From Musa acuminata AAA Group (taxonomy: Eukaryota; Streptophyta; Magnoliopsida; Zingiberales; Musaceae): a DNA stretch of 64,000 bases. Every line of letters begins with the position of its first letter. Position 1 is the stretch's first letter. Positions 20,834 through 32,189 of this stretch are shown here, piece after piece. The stretch lies in NCBI RefSeq assembly GCF_036884655.1, contig NC_088335.1, forward strand, positions 40,482,501-40,546,500. The letters are read 5' to 3'. The translations under genes and the position numbers were made by a program. Below the pieces are notes generated by a model. The model ran no database searches. It saw only the letters and a program-made list of their open reading frames with translations, and had not been told where the DNA came from.

Positions 20834-22380
20834 ACCATAGGAAGTCGATCTAATTTTCCTATTCTTGTTGTGTTTTTATGTCGTCGTATAATTTTAATCT
20901 CATATGAGAGGTTGGAATAATTGTTCGTTAGTATTTAGAACTAGATGGATCTACTGTCATGAATTCTCTATTAAATATTCTACACCAAACAGATCGAAAT
21001 AAATCACATCAAGATGAGTATACTATTGACACCGAGTCGTGAACACAGCACTGCCTCACGTTTCTGGTCCGTAATATGCTACCTGGCCCATCTCTTGATT
21101 GTGCAAGAGACGGTCCAATTGAAGACACGTAACCTGGTGACGGCATCATAATGTCAAGAATTACATTAGTATTCTAAGAATTCCCGTTAAAAATACGTAA
21201 CTATTCAAACATAAATACATATTTGAAAGAGAATGAGAGGTATCCGATCACCTCAGACTGCCCTCTTCCAATTTGAGACGATTTGGATGGAATATCCATC
21301 TGCCAAAACTACAACACGCAGAAATTAGATGGTTTCAAAGTCCAGCTTGTTAACGAACTTTTCTAATCGGTGTCGAGGCATCAGCAAGACTCAGTCCGAT
21401 TGCTGATCGCTGATGTTCAAGATAGTCCTTGTGACGAGACTTCTTCGGGTCGGATTGGGCTTAGGGTTGGCTCGGCATCTGATCCTTTTGCCAGGCTCCT
21501 GCACACAGGCTTAGGTTAAAAGGAGAGGGGTTTTCTGACTTGATCTCTCCGAAGATTAAATTAGTACTATTTAGTTTAGAGGAGTTGAGCTTTTTGGAAA
21601 AACCTATCCTTTACCAATTAGGGAGGGTTGGTTTTTATGCTTGTGAGGATGCGTTTGTCGTATGCAGTCCATTAACTATGGCAGGCTTCTTGGGCGACCG
21701 ACTTAAGCCTTCGTGCAAGCGCCGATCGACTTGCATGGATTAGCGCCGTGTGACATCGTCTTAAGCTTTTTGGATCAACTGTGTTGTGTGATGTTGTTTC
21801 GTGCAGAAGGGGCAATTGCCCATCTGAGTCCGAGGCTCCATATGTGTGTTGCATGTTACATCAAACTTAAGATTTCACGTTTGTACCGTCATGTCTATTT
21901 GACTATGAGCACGTGAGCAATATCTGAAAATGTGTCAGGTTACATTGTAGGATACTCGATATTTAACTGTAGCTGTCCTGGTTCTAACTCTAATTTAAAT
22001 TATGGCGGCACAAATTGCCCCGATCGCTTATGTTGGTTAATGTCTTCTTAGCTGCTTCCTGGATTGCGTTTGGCAGTATCCTCGCTATCTTCTCGTTAAG
22101 CCTAAATCAAGATCGATGCATTTGGACAAGCATGAGTCGGTGATGGAATGCTGAATCTATTGCCTTTCGAATGCCAGATGCCTTTGGATCCATGAAAAAC
22201 TGATTAGTTTAGCTAGGTTCATTTTGTAGCTGGAATTAGATCTATATGAACTATGCTTCCTCGATTGGAATGCCTGGCAGAACGGATCCTTGGTCATTAA
22301 TCAGTGTATCGTGATACTCTGTAGGTCTTAATAATATTATTTAAGTTACGGTAGCATTTCTATTGAAGCGTAGGTGAGGG
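20834..22380. other. Intergenic stretch without recognised gene
   Basis: Unique-looking sequence of mixed composition. Several short frames exist (for example 21540-21743, 21672-21854 and 21713-21916), none with a recognisable domain. Nothing in it matches the repeats elsewhere in the window. Confidence 0.5.
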
Positions 22381-22384
22381 TGTT

Positions 22385-22612
22385 GTGGCTGCCAGCCTTT
22401 GCAAGAATGTTGTCACTCACATGGTAATGATCGATCGGGTTGCCTTCGTCAGTTGCTTTATTGAGGTTCCTGTGAGATTCTTTGAATCGAATTGGTGTGT
22501 CATATTCTTCGAGGTTATGGAAGCCACTGTTCGTTGTGAAGAAATTGCTAACGAAAAGATTGGTTTAATATATGCTGATGAGGTAATGATATCCAACTTT
22601 TACATGCTTTCA

Positions 22613-22656
<44 letters not shown>

Positions 22657-22885
22657 ACCTTTGAGGATGTTGAACACCATTCTTGATGCGTTACCGAAGT
22701 GGCTTCAACTTGAAGAAGCTCTTCACCATGATCCGGCTCCAGGTTTGGGAAAGAAGCTCAGTGCAACATTTGGACAAGCGCTTGTCTGGGTGAGCATTCC
22801 ACTCGTGCGTAATGTCCTTCAAAATTTCCAGATTTGGCAGTCCACAACTTTATTTTTGTACGTTATGTTTGAATATAGCTTGTAA
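22385..22885 (+). other. Unassigned 166-codon open frame
   Basis: The frame runs through an (AT)n tract at 22614-22653, which gives a run of Ile-Tyr. The flanking parts have ordinary composition (NEKIGLIYADEV before, LDALPKWLQLEEALHHD after), but I recognise no domain. It could be a decayed exon set or a chance frame. I lean to non-coding. Confidence 0.2.
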
Positions 22886-22980
22886 CTTTCTTTGTTTGTC
22901 TTCGTATATATGGTCCCCATGTAATGAATTTCTGCAGATGACTACTGTTTCATAGTGCTATCACTGTGAAGATTAAGTAG

Positions 22981-23185
22981 TCAATAGCCGTGGACACGAT
23001 CCGACCTATACATAGAGTTGGTTTTGTATGCCTCTCTAATAAAAGAACATAGAGAAATATGCATGGAGGAATCACTTGATGTTCTCGACATCAGTGTGAC
23101 GGGGAGGCAGACGAAGCGGACACACCCGTGCGGGAGATAACTGGAGTGGACCATCAATTCCCAGAGCATTCTCTTGTACACCCGG
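22981..23185 (-). pseudogene. NAC gene fragment, second block
   Basis: Minus-strand translation from 23181 reads MYKRMLWELMVHSSYLPHGC. It aligns with VYKKVPWELMVRSSYLPMGV of the NAC gene at 1112-2046 (middle of the NAC domain). Only this piece remains. A GA microsatellite (23201-23226) and promoter-like sequence matching 2179-2640 follow, as in the first block. Confidence 0.7.
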
Positions 23186-23200
23186 GGGTGGATGAGTTGC

Positions 23201-23226
23201 GAGAGAGAGAGAGAGAGAGAGAGAGA
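23201..23226. repeat. (GA)n microsatellite
   Basis: Thirteen GA dinucleotides at the junction between the NAC fragment and duplicated promoter sequence. Confidence 0.95.
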
Positions 23227-23489
23227 GCAATCGAATTAGGAAACATACAAAGATCATTAGCACAAATAGAAAGGTCTTCCTAATCAAAATCTCTTATGCA
23301 CAAACTTGATTTCCTGTTTTAAACAGGGAATTAAGTCAATGTATTAAAAAACGAGATAATTTCCCCATAATTCAATTAAAATATATTAAGATTGATATAT
23401 ATTTATTTATATTTGGATAGGACAATTACGCAAAACGGTTATACAGTGATCACAGCCATCTAAAACGTATGGTCCTATTTTTTCTATGA

Positions 23490-23990
23490 AACATATAAGG
23501 GCGAGGATCTTTCGTGGTGTAGATGTCATGCCAGCCGTGCATGACCTCCACATCTTCGTTACCGTGGTCGAATGGTACGAGAATCACGTTGAGATCCTCG
23601 AAACCCTCCACCACTCGTTCGGTGTCATGCCATGCAACCTAGAGCTCGCGAAGCCCGAGGGCGTACGCATAAGCGACGTTGGAGACCGCTATGAGCGTAG
23701 CCCATCCAGTTGGAGTCCTTGAAGATTATTATAAACGTTCATAGGGCGTGGATGTACTCGGCCGCGTAGTAGTTGACAGTGCATGGGAAGGACACCTTGT
23801 CACTCATGTCGTAGCGACAGCGGCCGTGGTACTTGGAGTGATCGTCGTTGACGAATGAGTCGTCGGAAACCTGAAACATGTCACCGCACTTGAGGAGGAG
23901 GTCAAAGGAGGGAGCCGTGGAGAGGAGTCAAGACGGCCGGACCAGTGATCGCCGCGCATGATGGGTTTCCAGTGACGTAAGACACGCATT
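23490..23990 (-). pseudogene. Decayed class-3 lipase copy 3 (N-terminal half)
   Basis: Minus-strand sequence matches residues about 15-165 of the intact lipase in broken frames. Recognisable words are the DHWSGRLDS region (compare NHWSGLFDP), the HGRCRYDM-like region, and the FEDLNVILVPFDHGNEDVEV-like region read backwards from 23610 to 23540. The first half of the protein is present and the catalytic half is missing. It follows the NAC fragment with the same spacing as in the first block. Confidence 0.7.
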
Positions 23991-24601
23991 TAAAGAACGG
24001 GTTATCGTAGGCATGTATATAAAGGGTAATCATAGGGATTCATTTAAAGAGGCCCAATGGTCCTCGTGTGTTGATGCAAGTGAAAATGCCTTGGGATTTC
24101 TTTTTGGTCTGATATGATAGGCCGTCTTGTTTACTTGAGATGCTCGTTCGATTATGGTCGGAGTAGGCACATGAATTTGTTTTATATTAGAATATTAAAT
24201 TGAACTTTATCTAATCTTTATGAGTTGAAATCAAAGATTTGGTTGGATCGACTCGATTTAAGAAGAAAAAAGAAATGAAGGTAGAAGTTTTATAAGTTAT
24301 TGTGTTTAATAAAAAATTTTAGTTTTGAATCGACTCCCTTCTACATTTATAATCTATGCTTCGTGAAATCCCATCATATTTTAAAGAAAATATCCAAAAT
24401 GTGATATGTGAAACATTGACTAGATTGTATAAACCATGATATGACAAATTTATATTTATTGATCGGATAAAGCAAGCGCACATACACACAACGACTGAGA
24501 CAATGATCACAACCAAGAAGTTGTCCGATTTATGGCGTAGAGGAGGCTTCGGACTACTTATTACGACGCGCACACACGGAGCACATTACACCAAGTGACA
24601 A

Positions 24602-24623
24602 GACGACGACGACGACGACGACG
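24602..24623. repeat. (GAC)n microsatellite
   Basis: A run of seven GAC triplets. The surrounding 24000-24780 holds no recognised gene. Confidence 0.9.
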
Positions 24624-24769
24624 CGCGTGCATGCATGCACACAGCAATTATTGATTATAATAGCTGCGGTGGAGCTGGCGGGCATCGGCCACATGCGTGC
24701 ATGCCTCGACCAGATGAGCTGCAGCTCCATCGTCATGCGACGATTGACCCTTCAACTACGACTCGAGCG

Positions 24770-24840
24770 GTAATTCATACCACTGCCCGTCCTCGCCACG
24801 CACCATTCTTCTCGGCCCACCACGACTGCAGCACCGGGTT
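24770..24840 (-). pseudogene. Lipase C-terminal tail, truncated by Copia-D
   Basis: The minus strand encodes a WWAEKNGAW-like tail that matches SSWWVEKNKGM of the intact lipase (residues 351-361). Everything upstream of it in the gene is missing, because a copia LTR begins at 24847. It must come from a fourth relic copy. Confidence 0.5.
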
Positions 24841-24846
24841 TATACT

Positions 24847-25291
24847 TATTGGGTCCGGTCTACGTAAGTCCAAATCTAATTTATCAATAATTAAAAACAA
24901 TAAGAGACGTGAGGGCAGAGAAAAAGGAGAGAGAATTTTTTTTTTTTTGAGTTTTCTAGATGATCAGGGGTCAAACTTTATCAGTTTTAACCCAAATTAT
25001 ATGTGAAAATTTTTTACAGTATATTCTACAATCCTAACGATGTTGATAATCAAATTATCATTATTGGTGATAGTGGAAGTTTGAGGCGGATTACGGTCCC
25101 GTAATTTTTCCCATATTGAGTTTTTCACGATAAAAATTTGGTTTCATTGTGTGATTGATTTATTGATATACTATTTATGTTGTTCTAGTTTATATGTGCG
25201 TTTGATATCAAGTTGGTATTTTGATGAGGAACCCATTTTGATACATAAAGAGAGAAAAAAATTATTTCGTTTTAACAAGTTTTTCCCAACA
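24847..25291 (+). mobile_element. Copia-D 5' LTR
   Basis: It starts TATTGGGTC (probably a changed TGTTGGGTC) and ends CCCAACA. It shares 'ccaaatctaatttatcaataattaaaaa' and 'gggtcaaactttat' words with 29250-29525. A primer site follows at 25293 (TGGTATCAAAGCAATATG), which differs from the tRNA-iMet consensus at a few positions. The left part has lost about 30 bases compared with the other LTR. Confidence 0.8.
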
Positions 25292-25347
25292 AGTGGTATC
25301 AAAGCAATATGTTATTTGGTGCTAGTTTTTTTTCTTGTGTGATTGAA

Positions 25348-26090
25348 ATGGAGTCAGATGATATTATTAAATTGAACTCATCAAATTATTCCACTTAGAG
25401 GTGTATGATGGAAGATTTACTTTATTACAAAGATTTGTATAAGTTCATCAAGGTTAAAGATAAACTTTCTACTATGTACGATGAAGAATGGGAGGTTCAA
25501 CATAGAAAAACTATTGCTTATATTAGAAGATGGATGTACATAAATTTGCATAAGTATATTTCTGATGAAACCAGAGCTGATATTATTTGGCAAAGATTAG
25601 AAAACCTCTTTGCGAAAAAGATAGTGGGAAATAGAATTTCTCTCCTTAGAAGATTTGTAGATTTAAAGTATAAAGATGATGGTAACATTATAGAGCACAT
25701 AAGCCTATTTCAAAGTCTTGTAAACAAACTAATTTTTATGAAAATGAATATAGATGATAATATGCAAAGATTATTACTTCTCAGCTCTTTACCAAAAAGT
25801 TAGAAATCATATGTGGTGACAATTTGTAACTCCACGACAAAGGGGACTCTAACTATAAATATGGTTAAAGATAGTTTCCTAAATGAAGATACCAGAAAGA
25901 AAAAATGGGGTGAATTTTTCTCTGGTACATTTGTTACTAAAAAACAAGAAACACATGAAAGAAGTCATAGCAAAAATCCACATAGTTATAAAGGAAGATC
26001 CAAGTCTAGAAGAGATATCAAATGTTTCCACTGTAATAGACCAAGTTACATGAAGAAATAGTGTAGGTTTTGGAAGCGAGAACAGAATGA
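25348..26090 (+). pseudogene. Copia-D gag
   Basis: It starts MESDDIIKLNSSNYS and then meets a TAG where copia Gag usually has Trp. The frame reopens as CMMEDLLYYKDLYKFIKVKD and continues to LLLSSLPKS at 25803. After a stop it resumes with a basic stretch and a damaged zinc knuckle (CFHCNRPSYMKK, then a stop, then C). The knuckle has lost its conserved glycine and histidine spacing. Confidence 0.8.
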
Positions 26091-26099
26091 AAAGAAGAA

Positions 26100-27240
26100 A
26101 AATGAGAAAGAGACTAATAAAGTTGCTGCTAAAGGTGATATCATTATTGTTTATGATGACAGTTGTGTCAGTCTTGTATCACAGGATAGTAATTGTATAA
26201 TTGACTCTGGTATTTCATTTCATATTACTTCTCTTGGTGATTTCTTCGGATCTTACACTGCTAGTGATTTTGGTAATGTCAGAATGGGAAACAATGGTAC
26301 ATCGAAGATTGTGGATATTAAAGATATTTGCTTGGAGACCAGTATTGGAAGCAAATTAATACTCAAAGATGTTAAGCATGTTCCAGATATTCGTCTTAAC
26401 TTGATATCTATAGGAAGACTTTATGACGAGAGATTTACACATTATTTTGGTGAAAGCAAATGAAAACTCACTAAAGGTTCTCTAATTATGGCAAGAGGAA
26501 AGAAGCTTAACTCTTTTTATATCATGAAAGCTAAGCTACATAAAGAAGAGATTAATGCAATTTAAAATGGTGAAAGTATAGATCTTTGGCACAAGAGGCT
26601 TAGTCATATCAATGAGAAGGGACTTCAAACTCTTGCTAGAAAGCAGTTCTTACCAGAGTTGCAAGATACATCTCTTAAATCTTATGATCATTGCTTAGTT
26701 AGAAAAACTCATAGAGTTGCCTTTCATACATATCCATCAACTAGAAGATCATATATTATTGATTTAGTTCATATTGATATTTATACTATGCAAACTAGAA
26801 CTCTCGGATGTGCTCTTTATTTTGTTACTTATATTGATGACCATTCTAGAAATGTTTAGGCTTTTACTTTAAAATCTAAAGACTAGGTACTCGATGTTTT
26901 CAAAAAATTTCATGTCACTATTGAATGAGAAACTAGCAGAAAGCTAAAGTGTGTTCGAGCAGATAATGGTGGCGAGGATAAGGGTCCTTTTGAGAATTAT
27001 TATAGGTTTCATGGTATCAGGCTTTAAAAAACAGTTCCTAAAACTCCTCAACAGAATGGTGTGGCAGAAAAATAAAACCATTGAAGAAAGAATTAGGTAT
27101 ATGCTTTCCCACACCAAGTTACCTAAGTAATTTTGGGGGGAGGCTATGAGAACTATAATTGATCAGATAAATTTTTCTCCATCAGTTCCTCTAAAAGGTA
27201 ATGGTATAGAGAGAATATAGAAAGAAAAAGATATATCTCA
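26100..27240 (+). pseudogene. Copia-D protease and integrase
   Basis: The protease has CIIDSGISFHITS near 26200. The pre-integrase region has DLWHKRLSHINEKGLQTLA near 26580. The integrase core has LVHIDIYT, VTYIDDHSRN, CVRADNGGE and TPQQNGVAEK, that is the D, D and E positions. At least six stops interrupt it, including one directly after the catalytic glutamate's VAEK. Confidence 0.8.
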
Positions 27241-29200
27241 TAATCATTTGAGAGTCTTTGGGTGTAAGAAATTTGTTCATATTCCCAAAGATGAAAGGTC
27301 CAAGCTTGATAATAAAGCAAAAGCATGTATCTTCTTAGGATATGATCATGAAGAGTTTGGGTACAGATTATGGGATCCAATGAATAAGAAGATTATTAGA
27401 AGTAGTGATGTTGTGTTTCTTGAAGGCCAATTGTTTAATGATAATGATAATATTGAGAAGTCAAAAACCTATGTTTATATACCTTGGAGTTCGGGTCCAA
27501 TTCCTTCACCTGTAGTTCATGATGATTATGGGAGAGATGAACAAGAAGATCATGGTGAGAATGCAAGTGGTGATACTCTAACAGTTGATTATGTTAAACC
27601 AACTGAACAAGCATCTCCACTACCAGTTGAGATTCCATTGAGAAGATCCACAAGAGAGTGACAACCATCTACCAAATATCCTTCACATGAGTATGTTATG
27701 CTTACTAACGGGGGAGAGCCAAAAACTTACCAAGAAGCTATTCTACATGAGCGTAAGTATGAGTGGGTTAAAGCCATGCAAGAAGAGATGAGATCCTTGC
27801 TTGAGAACCATACCTATGACTTGGTAAAGTTGCGTAAAGAGAAGAAAGCTCTCAAGAATAAATGGGTTTACAAATTAAAGACTGAAAATAATAGCTCACA
27901 ATAAAAATACAAGGCACGACTAGTTGTGAAAGGATTCAATAAGAAGAAAGGTATTGACTTTAAAGAAATATTTCTCCTATGATGAAAATGTCCTTTATCT
28001 GAGTTGTTCTTGGTTTGGCTGCCCGCTTGAATTTAGAAGTTGAGCAACTTGATGTGAAAATAATATTTCTTTATAGTAACTTAGAAGAAGAAATTTATAT
28101 GGAGCAACCAGGAAAAGCTTATATAGACTTAAACATGCACCTAGACAATGGTACAAGAAGTTTGATTCCTTTATAATCAGTCAAGGATATAATAGAACCA
28201 TATCTGATCATTGAATATTTATGAAAAAATTTTCAGATGATGATTTCATTATTCTTGTGCTATATGTTGATGATATGCTGATTATTGGCCATGATGCTAG
28301 TAAAATTGAAAAATTTTAAAGAAAGCTAAGTAAGTCTTTTGCCATGAAAGTCTTGGGATCGGTGAAACAAATACTTGACATGAAAATTCTTCGTGATAGG
28401 AAGAAAAGGAAGATTTGGTTATCTTAGGAGACTTACATTGAAAAGGTTTTTGAAATATTCAATATGAGTAAAGTCAAAGCAGTTTGTTCTCCACTTGTAG
28501 GTTATTTCAAGCTTAGTTCGAAACAATCTCCTACGAGTGAGAAAGAAAAAGAAGAAATATCTAGAGTGTCTTACTCATCTGCAGTAGGCAGTTTGATGTA
28601 TGCTATGGCTTGTACTAGGCCAGATATAGCTCATACAGTTGGAGTTGTTAGTCGATTTTTCTCTAATCTTGGAAAGGAACATTAGGCAGTAGTGAAATGA
28701 ATATTAAGATATCTAAGAGGTACTTCTAGGTTTTGTTTATGTTTTGGCAGTGATGAACTTATGTTAGAATGGTACACAGATGCATACATGGTAGGTGATA
28801 CTTATTCCAAGAAGTCCACTTCGGGATTCTTGATGACATTTGCAGTGGGGGTAGTCTCTTGGCAGTCTAAGCTACAGAATTGTTTTGTTATATCAACCAC
28901 AGAAGCAGAATATATAGCAATTATTGAAGCTTATAAGGAAACTTTGTGGATGAAAAAGTTCCTACAGGAATTAGGCTTGAAACAGGAAGGATATACTGTT
29001 TACTTTGATAGTCAGAATGTCATTCACCTCTCCAAGAATTCAATATACTATTGTAGATTCAAGCATATTGATGTGAGATATCACTGGATTCATGATGTGC
29101 TTGAGATGAAAGAATTAAGTTAGAAAAGGTGCATACTAATGAGAATGGATCAGATATATTGATAAAGTCTTTACCTAAGGAGAAGCTTGAAGCATATAGG
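27241..29200 (+). pseudogene. Copia-D reverse transcriptase and RNase H
   Basis: A 137-residue frame (27248-27661) is the integrase tail (RVFGCKKFVHIPKDERSK, CIFLGYDHEEFGYRLWDP). RT follows in pieces: KNKWVYKLKTE near 27860, then LYVDDMLIIG at 28261. A deletion removes most residues between the YMEQPG block and the KRLIYRLKHAPRQW-like block. RNase H spans 28464-29123 with SYSSAVGSLMYAMACTRPDI, EWYTDAYMVGD and [13 protein letters not shown]. Stops are frequent. Confidence 0.85.
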
Positions 29201-29236
29201 TGAAGAGTAGGCTTAGTACAACCCACCATATGAGCT

Positions 29237-29249
29237 AGAGAGGGAAAAT
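29237..29249 (+). promoter_or_regulatory. Copia-D polypurine tract
   Basis: AGAGAGGGAAAAT stands directly before the 3' LTR start at 29250. Confidence 0.6.
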
Positions 29250-29525
29250 TATTGGGTCTAGCCTATATATGGGCTTGGACTAATAATTTGAGTTGTAAGC
29301 CCAAATCTAATTTATCAATAATTAAAAAGAAAAAATAAAAAAGAAAAAGGAGGAGACATGAGGGCAGAGAAAGGGAGAGAGTGTGCAGCGAGCGGTGGCG
29401 GTGCACGGGGAAAGAAAGAACAAAAAGAAAGAGGAGAGAGAAAAAAAATAGGATTTTGAGTTTTTTTGTTTGACGATCGGGGGTCAAACTTTATTAGTTT
29501 TGGCCCAAATTATATGTGAAAAATC
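29250..29525 (+). mobile_element. Copia-D 3' LTR, truncated
   Basis: It matches the first 170-200 bases of the 5' LTR, with an extra GA- and AAAG-rich insert (29330-29450). It then switches to gypsy gag sequence near 29525. The last 250 bases of the LTR are missing. Confidence 0.8.
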
Positions 29526-30530
29526 CCTCTCGGATGTACTTTCCTATTATACCCACTTTGTGAGATCTAGAATTTTTCTTTTGATGAGATCCATCTATTT
29601 CCATTTTCATAGAACCCCAGAAGAATCCAAGGTAGAATTGGCCTCAATCCAACTCAATGGAGATGCAATCCAGTGGTATGATTGGTATGAAACTTTCTAC
29701 GAAGTTCCTTCGTGGGAGCAGTTCAAAAGAGGGCTTCTTGTTCGCTTTGGCCTATCTGAATATGAGAATGTTGATTGCCAGCTCACTAAAATTCGTCAGA
29801 CTTCTACAGTGTTAGAATATCATAGTAGGTTTGAAAGATTATCAAATCAAACTAGAGATTGGTCGGACCGACAACTTCTGAATACATTTATTAAAGGGCT
29901 TATTCCAGAGATCCGGTGTGAAGTTAAGGCTCGTCAATCCCGCACTATGATAGCTATGATCTCATTTGCACATCTACATGAGAAAAAAATTAGCAAGGAA
30001 AGATCAACAAGGGGTTTATACTATGATGAAAAATGGAGTGTGGAGCACCGATGTAAACAAGGGTAATTTCTGGTGATTGAACCAATTGGAGAGGAGCGAA
30101 AAGCTAAGAATGTGAACTCCAATCATAAAGGTATAAATTCTAATGAAGATGTTGAACCTACCATACATACAATGCATACATTAGCCGACTATTCTAACCC
30201 GCAGACTATGAAAGTTGGCAGAACTCTGGAGCATAAGCCTATTATAGTTTTGATTGATACTGGTAACACTAACAATTTTATGGACAGTGAGACTGTTGAC
30301 CGATTGGCCCACCACATTGAAGACTATGACAGATTCGAAGTAAAGATCGTTGATGGATGGATTTTCACTTGTGATAGCAAAGGTTCAAAGATAAAATTGA
30401 TTATACATGGCCAGAAGTTTCTTGCAATGATTACTACACTGAAAGACCGACCTGTTGCTTACACTATCAAAAAGTGGAGACCATACTTGATCAATGAGTT
30501 GTGATGCGTTGCAGATAGACTATGACTAAA
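29526..30530 (+). pseudogene. CR1 gypsy gag-protease with deleted pol
   Basis: A chromovirus-like Gag frame (29470-30066) holds FHFHRTPEESKVELASIQLN, GDAIQWYDWYE, WEQFKRGLLVRFG, EYHSRFERLSNQTRDWSDRQ and EIRCEVKARQSRTM. A second frame (30073-30504) has the protease motif VLIDTGNTNNFM. After the protease it jumps directly to RPVAYT and KKWRPYLI, which are RNase H words. All of RT was therefore removed by an internal deletion. The first 40-50 codons of Gag are scrambled at the junction with Copia-D. Confidence 0.8.
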
Positions 30531-30589
30531 GTGCTGAAAGAGAAGCTCCCCGAGATTGATGCTACTCAGCCTTAAGGACAAGACTAATT

Positions 30590-30604
30590 TGAAGAGGGAG
30601 GAAT
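30590..30604 (+). promoter_or_regulatory. CR1 polypurine tract
   Basis: GAAGAGGGAGGAAT lies directly before the TGTTAG LTR start. The equivalent tract of CR3 is at 50886-50902. Confidence 0.7.
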
Positions 30605-31009
30605 TGTTAGAACCCTTTTTTTAAGCTTTTAAATAATATTTATCGAGTCTATTTAGTTTAGTTGTTTATTGAGTCGGTTTGGTTCAGTTAGAATCAAGTA
30701 GAGGTTTATTTAATATTTATTTATTATTAGAGTTCAAGTCCTGATGGACTTTAAGTGGAACTCTATAAATAGTGATGTAACCCTTTCTTTTGAGAAGGAA
30801 TTAATCAATTAATGAAATATTATTCCACTCAGTGGACAAACCCTAGGAGGTCGATCCCCTCGAAGTGATCAAGGAGGGCCGATCCCCTCGAAGCGATCAT
30901 TATCATTCCCTTTTCTCCCCTTTCTTCCATAATAAGACCTTAGGGTCTTATCATTTGGTATCAGAGCGACGATAAGACTTTAGGGTCTTATCAATTGGTA
31001 TCAGGACTC
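30605..31009 (+). mobile_element. CR1 3' LTR followed by PBS-like sequence
   Basis: This LTR starts TGTTAGAACCC and has a TATA box (ctctataaatag) near 30762. At 30952 it runs into TTTGGTATCAGAGCGACG, which looks like a tRNA-iMet primer site. A primer site should follow a 5' LTR, not a 3' LTR. The last 45 bases (a 'taagacctTAGGGTCTTA' hairpin plus the primer-like word) are then repeated at 30973-31006 with small changes. Confidence 0.7.
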
Positions 31010-31193
31010 CTACTCAAGACTCCTAATAGGACTCCTACTCAAGACTCCTATTCCTTTATAACTCCTAATTTTTCTTTAAGAAATAACCTCCAAACCCTAG
31101 CCGGCCTATTCACCTCTTTAATAGGGGTTGACTTAGGTAGATTTTACATAAATACCCCTCTCAATTAGGACTCTCCTAGCTAGAGTCCTAACA
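31010..31193 (-). mobile_element. Chromovirus LTR fragment, minus orientation
   Basis: It matches the right part of the CR3 LTR (50690-50885): repeated 'actcctactcaagactcct' words, 'ctctttaataggggt', and the terminal 'ctagctagagtcctaaca'. It ends exactly where Tat-type RT sequence begins at 31194. Confidence 0.8.
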
Positions 31194-31670
31194 GTAAGTC
31201 GTCCCGACGTTTTTCAAGCCAAAAGGCATCACTTTGTAGCAATACACTCCTTTGTCGGTGATGAAGGCAGTGTTCTCCTAGTCTTGCAGTGCCATCTGGA
31301 TCTGGTTATAGCCCAAGAATACATCCATAAATGTAAGGAGTTCGTAGCTTACGATGGCATCGACCAACCGGTCTATTCTTGGGAGTGGATAGCACTCTTT
31401 GGGGCATGCCCGGTTGAGATCGATGTAGTCAACACACCATCCAGCTTCTATTGGGTTTCTTTACGAGGACTACATTCGATAGCCACCGGGGTGTATTTCA
31501 CCTCGATTATAAATCCTACCTCTTTGAGGCGGTCGACCTTGTCGTTGATCGCCTTCTACCGGTTGGGAGCGAATTTCCTTGGCTTTTGCTTCACCGGCCT
31601 AGCCTTGGGGTCAATGTTGAGCTGGTGCTAGGTCACCCCTAGATCGATCCCGGGCATCTCCTTGGAGGAC
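31194..31670 (-). pseudogene. Tat-type gypsy reverse transcriptase fragment
   Basis: Minus-strand frames give, in order, ENADVFAWSS-like sequence at the SIRE-A junction, NIDPKARPVKQKPRKFAPNR, a damaged DYIDLNRACPKE block, and AFITDKGVYCYKVMPFGLK. These are the start of RT in Tat/Retand-type Ty3-gypsy elements. Stops and a short deletion are present. It continues, after removing SIRE-A, into the protease at 41820-42533. Confidence 0.75.
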
Positions 31671-31675
31671 CATGC
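31671..31675. repeat. Target-site duplication of SIRE-A, left copy
   Basis: catgc precedes the LTR and is repeated at 41820-41824 after the other LTR. Confidence 0.95.
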
Positions 31676-32189
31676 TGTTGAATCTCGGATTTTGATGATG
31701 AAGTCAATTGTCATTTGTTGTCTAATCTATGTGTTGAGATAAGTGTGCAGGATTAACTACGATGAAAGATAGACAAGCAGCAGGAGTTGCGCCGGAGTCA
31801 AGTTCATGATCACGTTGGGAGTTCGAGAGTTCGACGGAAGTACGGACGGTCGTCGGAGGTTCTGCGGGAACAGATCCGAGAAGTCCAGAAGCTTGCCAAG
31901 CGAAGCTCGTCGGAACTCGCCAAGTGGATCGTCGCAAAGTCCAGGAGTTTGCCGGAAGTCCGCAGAAGCATCACCGAGGGTTCATCGGATGATCGACGGA
32001 AGTTCGCCGGAAACTCGCCGGAAAAAGCAATTGATGTACCGAAGCAAAGCTGCAGAAATTGTCTTAGATTTAATCGTAGTTAGCACGGTGATTAAGTTAG
32101 AAATGGGAGGTGATCCCATTAGCTTAATCCTGGGGCAATTGGGCCCCTGAAGAACTCAAGTTGGGTCGAATGGTTCAACCCATTCGAAC

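Larger units (their letters stand above)
24847..29525 (+). mobile_element. Copia-D, decayed Ty1-copia element
   Basis: Order on the plus strand is LTR, primer site, gag, zinc knuckle, protease, integrase, RT, RNase H, polypurine tract, truncated LTR. Every domain carries stop codons. The 3' LTR breaks off near 29525, where chromovirus sequence starts, so no target duplication can be checked. Confidence 0.85.

Noticed and set aside
23486..23722. 78-codon plus-strand frame
   Set aside because: Antisense of the decayed lipase copy 3.
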